Shown: positions 1 through 5,923 of the stretch, piece by piece | Numbering within the stretch: the first letter of the stretch is position 1 | Layout of the letters: every line of letters begins with the position of its first letter | Origin: an uncultured Ruminococcus sp. | Lineage (GTDB): Bacteria > Bacillota > Clostridia > Oscillospirales > CAG-272 | NCBI GenBank assembly: GCA_902765885.1 | Contig: CACXBN010000227.1 | Location: 1 to 5,923 of the forward strand | Direction of reading: 5' to 3' | DNA length: 5,923 bases | The notes under the pieces: model-generated | What the model was told of the DNA's origin: nothing | The model's input: only the letters and a program-made list of their open reading frames with translations | Databases searched by the model: none | Position numbers and translations under genes: made by a program

Positions 1-34
1 AACTTGAGTGCGAAGTTATACGGGTCAACTGAAT

Positions 35-769
35 ATGACGCAAAAGGAATCCTATTCTTCTGTTCTGAAAAAACAGCTGTCCATGATGGATATCAAGAAA
101 AAATGCTGCAGTTACACTTTTTTCTCTCTCGATGATGTCAGAAAAACAGCAGATTCATCTTCTCTCATTTCCGATGGGTATTCGAAGTCAAGATGCGACA
201 TGTGCAGGAGTGTTTTTGTAAGAAGGCTTTTCATGTTGTACGGCTCGGTAACGGATCCCATGAAATCATATCATCTTGAGTTTTCTTTTCCGTTTGAAAA
301 AGAGAGGGAAGTATCCTTAAGCATTCTTGAGGACTGCGGTTTTGAATTTCACGAAACCAAAAGAAAAAACAGATTCATCGCATATACAAAGAGCAGCGAA
401 GAAATAGAGCAGTTTCTGGTATTCATAGGCTCGTCTGCATCCGCATTTGATGTTATGAACAGCAAAATAGTCCATGATTTCAGAAATTCGGTCAATCGTC
501 AGGTGAACTGCGATACAGCCAATATAGAAAAACAGCTGAATGCCGCAAAAACCCAAATCGAAGCCATAAAATATCTTGAAAAAACGGGCAGAATGGAAGC
601 CCTTACAAGCGATTTAAGGGAAACTGCGGATCTGAGGCTGGCAAACAGTCAGCTTTCATATTCTGATCTCGGTAAGTTGATGGAACCGAAAGTATCAAAA
701 TCCGGTGTAAAGCACAGACTCGACAAGCTTGTCGAAATATACAGAGAAGCACGGGAAAAAGACAGATAG
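35..769 (+). CDS. whiA: WhiA-family DNA-binding protein, short form
   Basis: This is a 244-residue WhiA, a DNA-binding protein built from a degenerate LAGLIDADG homing-endonuclease fold joined to a C-terminal helix-turn-helix. In Streptomyces it drives sporulation-specific division; in Bacillus it is nucleoid-associated and affects division and chromosome segregation. The N-terminus (ESYSSVLKKQL, then KKKCC at 21-25) matches the family opening. CRSVFVRRLFMLYGSVTDP (57-75) followed by KSYHLEF matches the conserved second LAGLIDADG half. NRQVNCDTAN (154-163) is the family linker. Residues 187-238, with VSKSGVKHRL, are the helix-turn-helix. Usual length is about 300-320 residues; the shortfall lies between residues 30 and 57, where most of the first LAGLIDADG half is missing. 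An in-frame TGA at 5-7 limits the 5' end. ATG at 35 was chosen over GTG at 8 because it puts the start nearest the family start; neither has a good visible ribosome binding site. It lies 16 nt before dnaE, the usual Clostridia order. Confidence 0.92.
   Translation: MTQKESYSSVLKKQLSMMDIKKKCCSYTFFSLDDVRKTADSSSLISDGYSKSRCDMCRSVFVRRLFMLYGSVTDPMKSYHLEFSFPFEKEREVSLSILEDCGFEFHETKRKNRFIAYTKSSEEIEQFLVFIGSSASAFDVMNSKIVHDFRNSVNRQVNCDTANIEKQLNAAKTQIEAIKYLEKTGRMEALTSDLRETADLRLANSQLSYSDLGKLMEPKVSKSGVKHRLDKLVEIYREAREKDR
720..735. repeat. 16-bp perfect palindrome inside the end of whiA
   Basis: The sequence TCGACAAGCTTGTCGA is its own reverse complement and stops being symmetric at the next base on each side. 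It lies in codons just after the helix-turn-helix of whiA, about 50 nt upstream of the dnaE start. It contains GACA facing inward on both strands. It could be an operator-like site for a dimeric regulator, or simply chance within coding sequence; nothing else in the window supports a function. Confidence 0.4.
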
Positions 770-772
770 TTA

Positions 773-778
773 AGGAGG
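773..778 (+). promoter_or_regulatory. Strong ribosome binding site of dnaE
   Basis: A perfect AGGAGG lies 7 nt before the ATG at 786, inside the 16-nt gap after the whiA stop codon (TAG, 767-769). It fixes the dnaE start. The gap is too short for a normal promoter or terminator, so dnaE is most likely read from a transcript that also carries whiA. Confidence 0.9.
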
Positions 779-785
779 GTACGTT

Positions 786-3700
786 ATGAGTGAATTTGTT
801 CATCTTCATCTTCACAGCGAATACAGTTTGCTCAGCAGTACCTGCCGTATATCTGAGATTCCGAAACAGGCAAAAGCATCCGAGCAGAAGGCAGTAGCAC
901 TGACAGACACCGGCGTGATGTTTGGCGCCGTTGATTTTGCCAAAGCTTGTGAAAAGGAAGAAATCAAACCGATAATCGGATGTGAAGTATATGTCGCAAA
1001 AAGACGGATGTCTGACAAGGATGTCAATGTTGATTCCGAAGTGTACAGACTTGTTCTGCTATGCAAGAACAGTACAGGGTACAAAAATCTCATATACCTG
1101 GTTTCGCACGGTTATATTGACGGATTGTTCATGGGAATTCCCAGAATAGACGACGAGATACTTCATGACCATTCAGACGGACTTGTCTGTATTTCGTCGC
1201 ATAACCAGGGATACATATCAAAACATATCATGTCCGGAGAATATAACAAGGCGGAAAGATATGCGCTTGAACTGAATGATACCTTTGGAAAAGGCAACTT
1301 TTATCTGGAAATCGTGAATCACGGGCAATCAAAGGACGAGACAATAAACAATGCAGTAAAAAAGATAGCAGAGAATACCGGGATTCCCATGGTCGCGACG
1401 AATGACGTTTTCTATCTGAAAAAAGATGAAGCAGATACGCTGAAGGTTTTATGCTGTATAAGAGACGGAAAAAAACTGAGCGACGGAAGTGATTTCGGTT
1501 TTACAAGCAATGAATATTATTTTAAGTCCGGTGATGAGATGGAAACTCTGTTCCCCGGATTTGAGGAAGCCATTCAGAACACGGTCAAAATCGCTGATAT
1601 GTGTGAATTCAAATTTGAATTCGGGCACACACAGCTTCCGAGATATACTCCGGATAACGGAGATTCTCCCGAAAAATATCTTCGTGAGATTGCATACAGG
1701 GGACTGGAGAAGCACGTGGATGACGGTTCACTCGTCATGTCTCATGGAAATGTTTCAGAAGAATACCGTGACAGGCTTGAGTATGAGCTTTCCGTTATAA
1801 ACAGAATGGGCTATGACGAATATTTCCTTATTGTCTGGGATTTCGTTAATCATGCGAGAGAAAACGGCATAGTTGTCGGACCGGGAAGAGGATCCGGCGC
1901 AGGAAGTCTGGTAGCCTTTCTGATCGGTATTGTTGAAATAGACCCCATCAGATACGGACTTCTGTTCGAACGCTTTCTGAATCCCGAGAGAGTCAGCATG
2001 CCTGATTTTGACATAGACTTTGAAGACGAACGACGCGAGGAAGCAATATCCTATGTGAGGGAAAAATACGGATACGACAGAATTTCGCAGATAGTAACAT
2101 TCAATACTCTGGCTGCAAGATCTGCCATCAAGGATGTAGGCAGAGTCATGAATCTTTCCTATGGAATTACAGACAGCATATCGAAATTCATACCCCGGAG
2201 CGTAAATCATAATGTGACCATCGATGAAGCGCTTAATACTTCAGAAGATCTGAAATACCAGTATGAAACAAACCCGGAAATCACTGATCTTTTGGACTAC
2301 GCAAGAAATATCGAGGGGATGCCACGCAGTTTGTCAAAGCATGCTGCCGGTATTGTGATTACCGACGGACCCGTTACGGATTATGTTCCGGTCATTACGG
2401 ACGAAGGAATGGTTACGCAGTATTCAAAAGATCCGCTTACGGACCTCGGACTTCTGAAATTTGATTTTCTGGCGGTTCGCGATCTTACCATAATAGGTAA
2501 AACCGAAAAAATGGTAAGGAAAAAGATACCGTCCTTTGATATCACAAAAATTCCTGTTGATGATAAAAAAACATATGAAATGATATCGTCCGGAAAGAGC
2601 GACGGTATTTTCCAGCTTGAGTCTTCCGGGATGAGAAAAACACTTATGCAGCTGAAACCGGCTGCGATAGACGATATAATGGTAGCTCTTGCCCTCTACA
2701 GACCGGGTCCGAAGGATGCGATTCCGAGATATATAGAAGCCAGGAGAAATCCTTCGAAGATCAAATACGATATTCCCGCGCTGTCAAAAATACTTGATTC
2801 CACTTACGGGTGCATAGTATACCAGGAGCAGGTCATGCAGATTTTCCGTGAAATAGCGGGATACACATTCGGACATGCCGATATCGTGAGACGTGCTATT
2901 TCAAAGAAAAAGCAGAGTGTTATTTCGGGAGAGAGAGACAATTTCATAAAAGGAGCTCTTGAAAGAGGCGTAGATGAATCAAGTGCCGCCAAGCTCTTTG
3001 AATCGATACTCAGCTTTGCGGACTATGCGTTTAATAAAAGCCATTCAGCCGCTTATGCTATGGTGTCTTACAGAGCAGCATATCTAAAAGCAAATTATCC
3101 AAAGGAGTTCTGGGCATCAAAGCTGTCTTTCGAAGAAAATACGGACAAATACTCAAAATACGTAAGCGACTGCAGGGAACAGAATATAAAGATCCTTCCG
3201 CCGGATATAAACAAGAGTTTTTCAGATTTCACCGTTGAAGGCGGCGGGCTCAGATTCGGACTCGCATCACTTAAGGGAATGGGCAGAGTCTTCTCCGAAT
3301 CGGTAGTCACTGAAAGAGAAAAAAACGGACCGTATAAGAGCCTTGATGATTTCATGAGAAGGCAGATGACTTGCGGTCTGATTAACAGACAGACGGAATG
3401 CCTTATCAAGGTCGGGGCATTTGACTCTTTGGGAATACAAAGAAGCAGCCTTCTTGCCGTTAATGAGAAACTGTACCGCAAGATCAGGAATGAAGAGGCA
3501 GAGTCAGGTCAGGTGAATCTTTTTGACAATCCCGAAGCGGATAATACAAAAGAGGCAGAAACCATATATCCTTCAGTTCCCGAACTATCCGATGTGGACA
3601 GACTTGAAATGGAGAAGGAAATAAGCGGCATTTATCTTACCGGATCTCCACTGGATCAGTACAGCGATTCCATATCTTATCTGTCCGCAAAAACAATAGC

Positions 3701-4286
3701 TGACATAAAGTACAGCATAGTTTCAGATGATTCGTCATACGGAAATGCAGAAGATTCGGATGAAGTAACTGTGGTAGGAATAGTCAGAGGACTCAACGCA
3801 AAAGTAACCCACAGAGGAGAGAATATGGCATATGCAACTCTGGAAGATGACACTTCATCCATTGAAGTTATCGTTTACCCGCGAGTGTACGGCAAGTATG
3901 CACATCTTCTTGGCACCGGAGTATGCGTTGCGGTAAGAGGCAAGATATCAAAAAGAGACGGCGAAAACCTGAAAATCAGCGCTGACAGCATTGCAAAAAT
4001 ACCCGCTAACAGTGAAAGTACTGGCCATAAAAGTGCAGCAGATAATAAAAGCGCAATGGACATGACTGCCGTCAGAAAGATATTTCTTCGTGTACCGTCG
4101 GAAAAATCCGAAGAATATATTCGCTCAAAAGCCTTCTGTGAAATATTTTTCGGGAGAACTCCATGTGTCTTCTACTTTTCCGATCAGGGAAAGTATTCTG
4201 ACAGACAGATTGTTGTGGAATGCAACAATTTCACGATTGGAGAGCTGGTAAAATTATTGGGAAAAGATAATGTAGCGCTCAGGTGA
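786..4286 (+). CDS. dnaE: DNA polymerase III alpha subunit DnaE
   Basis: A complete 1166-residue C-family replicative DNA polymerase, of normal length for DnaE. Domains in order: PHP domain (about 1-280, opening HLHLHSEYSLL); palm with PGRGSGAGSL (366-375) and the metal-binding PDFDIDF (406-412), giving catalytic aspartates D407 and D409; the third, D560, in LLKFDFLAVRDLTII. YRPGP, IVYQEQVMQI, RRAISKKK and FNKSHSAAYA follow as in the family. LKGMG and the segment to GAFDSLG form the helix-hairpin-helix region. QVNLF (909-913) fits the beta-clamp-binding pattern QxxLF. An OB fold covers about 993-1075 and a small C-terminal domain about 1095-1166, ending LLGKDNVALR. The polymerase site looks intact, but the PHP domain has lost several metal ligands: S17, T42, R88, H139 and F209 stand where Asp, His, His, Cys and His are expected. 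It is therefore probably without PHP proofreading. Clostridia usually also carry PolC, so this may be the second alpha subunit (inferred; no PolC is in the window). Confidence 0.98.
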   Translation: MSEFVHLHLHSEYSLLSSTCRISEIPKQAKASEQKAVALTDTGVMFGAVDFAKACEKEEIKPIIGCEVYVAKRRMSDKDVNVDSEVYRLVLLCKNSTGYKNLIYLVSHGYIDGLFMGIPRIDDEILHDHSDGLVCISSHNQGYISKHIMSGEYNKAERYALELNDTFGKGNFYLEIVNHGQSKDETINNAVKKIAENTGIPMVATNDVFYLKKDEADTLKVLCCIRDGKKLSDGSDFGFTSNEYYFKSGDEMETLFPGFEEAIQNTVKIADMCEFKFEFGHTQLPRYTPDNGDSPEKYLREIAYRGLEKHVDDGSLVMSHGNVSEEYRDRLEYELSVINRMGYDEYFLIVWDFVNHARENGIVVGPGRGSGAGSLVAFLIGIVEIDPIRYGLLFERFLNPERVSMPDFDIDFEDERREEAISYVREKYGYDRISQIVTFNTLAARSAIKDVGRVMNLSYGITDSISKFIPRSVNHNVTIDEALNTSEDLKYQYETNPEITDLLDYARNIEGMPRSLSKHAAGIVITDGPVTDYVPVITDEGMVTQYSKDPLTDLGLLKFDFLAVRDLTIIGKTEKMVRKKIPSFDITKIPVDDKKTYEMISSGKSDGIFQLESSGMRKTLMQLKPAAIDDIMVALALYRPGPKDAIPRYIEARRNPSKIKYDIPALSKILDSTYGCIVYQEQVMQIFREIAGYTFGHADIVRRAISKKKQSVISGERDNFIKGALERGVDESSAAKLFESILSFADYAFNKSHSAAYAMVSYRAAYLKANYPKEFWASKLSFEENTDKYSKYVSDCREQNIKILPPDINKSFSDFTVEGGGLRFGLASLKGMGRVFSESVVTEREKNGPYKSLDDFMRRQMTCGLINRQTECLIKVGAFDSLGIQRSSLLAVNEKLYRKIRNEEAESGQVNLFDNPEADNTKEAETIYPSVPELSDVDRLEMEKEISGIYLTGSPLDQYSDSISYLSAKTIADIKYSIVSDDSSYGNAEDSDEVTVVGIVRGLNAKVTHRGENMAYATLEDDTSSIEVIVYPRVYGKYAHLLGTGVCVAVRGKISKRDGENLKISADSIAKIPANSESTGHKSAADNKSAMDMTAVRKIFLRVPSEKSEEYIRSKAFCEIFFGRTPCVFYFSDQGKYSDRQIVVECNNFTIGELVKLLGKDNVALR
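1605..1622. repeat. 18-bp perfect palindrome inside dnaE
   Basis: GAATTCAAATTTGAATTC reads the same on both strands, with an EcoRI site at each end. Flanking GTGT (1601-1604) and ACAC (1627-1630) extend the symmetry imperfectly around a 4-base GGGC offset on the right (1623-1626). In the dnaE frame it encodes the alternating EFKFEF, residues 274-279, at the end of the PHP region, so the symmetry may come partly from the repeated Glu-Phe codons. No function can be assigned. Confidence 0.4.
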
Positions 4287-4320
4287 ATTTCATAAAATTA
4301 ATACGCAATTCAAAAATTTA

Positions 4321-4329
4321 TGATATAAT
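4321..4329 (+). promoter_or_regulatory. Extended -10 promoter for the PBP gene
   Basis: TGATATAAT is a perfect TATAAT (4324-4329) preceded by the TGn extension, as expected for a vegetative sigma-A promoter. At the ideal 17-bp spacing the -35 position (4301-4306, ATACGC) matches TTGACA poorly; TTAATA at 4298-4303 is better but gives a 20-bp spacer. Extended -10 promoters often work with a weak -35. Transcription would begin near 4336, leaving a leader of about 30 nt. The surrounding spacer is AT-rich and holds no hairpin that looks like a dnaE terminator, so read-through from dnaE is also possible. Confidence 0.65.
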
Positions 4330-4352
4330 ACAGTTTCAGTTAGTCAAAAAAC

Positions 4353-4360
4353 GGAGGTGA
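4353..4360 (+). promoter_or_regulatory. Ribosome binding site of the PBP gene
   Basis: GGAGGTGA is an extended match to the 16S rRNA 3' end. Its GGAGG core ends 8 nt before the ATG at 4366. This decides the start of the penicillin-binding protein and rules out the later internal ATG codons. Confidence 0.85.
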
Positions 4361-4365
4361 GTAGG

Positions 4366-5923
4366 ATGGTCAGTGGTGCTGAAAAAGTCAACTGGGGAAA
4401 AGAAACCCTGCACGTTTTGGGTATTATCAAGACTGTTATACTCAAAATTCTTTCATATGCATTGAATATCGTTCTGACCATTCTCCTGATCGGTTTGATC
4501 ACGGGAATAATTGTCGGTTCGGTGTTTGCAATATATATAAACAGGTACCTTGATCTGAGTATAGACCCGTCCATAATAGTTTCTGTAAATCAGGACTCCA
4601 CTACGAGAATCTATTATATGAAGTACGATTCGGAGGAGGACAGAATCAACAGAAACGGTACTCCAGTCGAAATTGAGGAACAGAGACTTTATTCGACTGA
4701 TAACTCTCTTGCTGTCTCGTACAGCCAGATACCGAAAAGACTTATTCAGGCTTTTGTTTCAATCGAAGACAAAAGATTCTTTGAACATAACGGCGTTGAC
4801 CTTATAACTACCGGAAAATCATTTCTCAACTATTTCACGGGATCATTTTCCGGAGGAGGATCGACAATAACACAGCAGCTGATCAAAAACGCGACCGGCG
4901 AAGACCAGGTAACGATTCAAAGAAAAGTAGAGGAGATCTTCAGGGCCATCAACCTCGAAAAGGTAAAGAGCAAGAATGAAATCATCGAAGCGTATCTGAA
5001 TATCGTGTATCTGGGAAATGGCTGCACGGGAGTTCAGGCTGCTGCAAACTACTATTTCGGAAAAGACGTGTCGGAATTGTCACTGGTAGAATGTGCTGCA
5101 ATTGCTTCAATTGTCAAAAACCCGTCGCAGTATGAACCGAAATACCATGAAGACGACTTTACCGTTATGGTAAACGGGGAGGAAGTCGTAAAACATGGAA
5201 ACGCATGGCGCAGATGGGTCGTGCTGGAAGAAATGAAGGACAACGGATACATTACCGAGGAGGAGTGTGTCGCCGCACAGAATGAGAGCCTGAATATTAT
5301 CTATAATGAAGATGAAAACGGGCTCATTTCCGAAGGAATGACTCTTTACAACTGGTATACCGAAGCTCTTCTTACAAGGCTCAGAGATGATATCATGAAT
5401 GTTTACGGCGTGGATACCGTAACAGCATGGAATATGATATATTACAACGGATACAAGATATTTACTCCCATGGATCCGGAAGTACAGTCCACGATGGAAT
5501 ATGTTTATGAACATGATTCCGAATACTTCCCGGCGATGACATCGGGACTTCAGCCACAGTCAGCCATGGTTATCTGTGATCCTTATACCGGAGATGTTCT
5601 GGGTACTGTTGGCCAGAGAGGAGAAAAGGTAGTCAACAGGGGAACAGACCGTGCTACAGTCGCTGTCAGATCCCCCGGATCCTCAATCAAGCCGCTGTCA
5701 GTATACGGACCCGCACTCGACCTCGGACTTATTACGTACGGATCGGTAGTTGACGACACACCCGTAATGTTCAACACGAAAACTCTTGTTGCCGCAACCC
5801 AGTATAATGATGCGGTTTATCAGTATACCCCGTATCCTTATAACTATCCGAATGTATTCAGGGGACTTACGACTATAAACAGCGCCGTCACCAGATCCGT
5901 CAACACCATAGCAATGAAGGTGC
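4366..5923 (+). CDS. Class A penicillin-binding protein (PBP1A family), 3' end cut off
   Basis: This is a bifunctional peptidoglycan synthase: the glycosyltransferase polymerises lipid II into glycan strands and the transpeptidase crosslinks the stem peptides, outside the membrane. The visible 519 codons have no stop and run off the right edge; the family is usually 700-900 residues. A short cytoplasmic tail precedes one membrane helix (about 33-58). The GT51 domain shows SIEDKRFFEHNGVD with catalytic E134, GGGSTITQQLIKN (163-175), RKVEE with the second glutamate E190, and EAYLNIVYLGNG (208-219). A linker follows to about residue 395. The transpeptidase starts near QPQSAMVICDPYTGD and shows the SxxK motif in SPGSSIKP (nucleophile S439, K442) and SxN as SVN (511-513); the KTG motif would lie past the window. 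It sits 79 nt after dnaE with its own promoter and ribosome binding site. The names ponA, pbp1A and mrcA are all used for such genes, so no symbol is given. Confidence 0.95.
   Translation, partial: MVSGAEKVNWGKETLHVLGIIKTVILKILSYALNIVLTILLIGLITGIIVGSVFAIYINRYLDLSIDPSIIVSVNQDSTTRIYYMKYDSEEDRINRNGTPVEIEEQRLYSTDNSLAVSYSQIPKRLIQAFVSIEDKRFFEHNGVDLITTGKSFLNYFTGSFSGGGSTITQQLIKNATGEDQVTIQRKVEEIFRAINLEKVKSKNEIIEAYLNIVYLGNGCTGVQAAANYYFGKDVSELSLVECAAIASIVKNPSQYEPKYHEDDFTVMVNGEEVVKHGNAWRRWVVLEEMKDNGYITEEECVAAQNESLNIIYNEDENGLISEGMTLYNWYTEALLTRLRDDIMNVYGVDTVTAWNMIYYNGYKIFTPMDPEVQSTMEYVYEHDSEYFPAMTSGLQPQSAMVICDPYTGDVLGTVGQRGEKVVNRGTDRATVAVRSPGSSIKPLSVYGPALDLGLITYGSVVDDTPVMFNTKTLVAATQYNDAVYQYTPYPYNYPNVFRGLTTINSAVTRSVNTIAMKV

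Noticed and set aside
3..32. Possible C-terminal tail of an upstream gene (frame 3, LECEVIRVN then TGA at 30-32), ending 2 nt before the whiA ATG.
   Set aside because: In Clostridia yvcK often precedes whiA, and a stop this close to the ATG would fit translational coupling, but nine residues are too few to identify any gene. The TGA at 5-7 in the whiA frame is an equally possible end.
8..34. Longer whiA start at GTG 8, adding nine residues.
   Set aside because: WhiA proteins usually begin only a few residues before the SFSSEVKEEL-like segment; ATG 35 fits that better. There is not enough upstream sequence to see a ribosome binding site for GTG 8, so it is not fully excluded.
1..135. Frame 1 is open from the left edge to a TGA at 133-135.
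   Set aside because: It would overlap whiA by about 100 bases and the peptide shows no recognisable family motif; the overlapping whiA frame is well supported.
1755..2210. A 151-codon open frame on the minus strand within dnaE, and similar shorter ones on both strands.
   Set aside because: They lie opposite or out of frame with strongly conserved DnaE sequence, have no convincing ribosome binding sites, and encode no recognisable domains.
4287..4365. Possible transcription terminator or riboswitch in the dnaE-PBP spacer.
   Set aside because: No GC-rich inverted repeat followed by a T-run is present, and 79 nt is too short for a structured riboswitch in addition to the promoter and ribosome binding site.
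5107..5514. A 135-codon open frame on the minus strand within the PBP gene.
   Set aside because: The plus-strand frame encodes the end of the GT51 domain and the linker of a clear PBP; the antisense peptide shows no family features.

Overview
The window looks like chromosomal DNA from a Gram-positive bacterium of the class Clostridia, probably a Ruminococcus/Oscillospiraceae- or Lachnospiraceae-like gut organism. The reasons are the whiA-dnaE neighbourhood typical of Clostridia, strong AGGAGG ribosome binding sites, moderate GC (low to mid 40s by eye), heavy use of ATA and AGA codons, and TGA used as an ordinary stop. The genus is an inference; the window has no rRNA or other strong taxonomic marker.

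Layout, all on the + strand: (1) 35-769, whiA, a WhiA-family DNA-binding protein with an unusually short N-terminal half. (2) 786-4286, dnaE, a full-length DNA polymerase III alpha subunit, 16 nt after whiA behind a perfect AGGAGG. (3) 4287-4365, a short AT-rich spacer with an extended -10 promoter (TGATATAAT) and a GGAGGTGA ribosome binding site. (4) 4366 to the right edge, the first 519 codons of a class A penicillin-binding protein (PBP1A type: membrane anchor, GT51 glycosyltransferase, start of the transpeptidase). Its reading frame stays open to the last base, so the gene is cut by the window. Coding density is very high. I see no tRNA, rRNA, CRISPR array, insertion sequence, prophage gene or intrinsic terminator.

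These look like core genes. WhiA is linked in Gram-positives to cell division, chromosome segregation and, in actinomycetes, sporulation. DnaE synthesises DNA, and the PBP polymerises and crosslinks peptidoglycan. whiA and dnaE are probably cotranscribed, while the PBP gene has what looks like its own promoter.

I did not find evidence for a new multi-gene system. The points most worth a second look are the loss of most of the first LAGLIDADG-like half of WhiA, and the loss of five of the nine expected metal ligands in the DnaE PHP domain while the polymerase catalytic triad is intact. Two unusually long perfect palindromes within coding sequence (16 and 18 bp) are minor observations.
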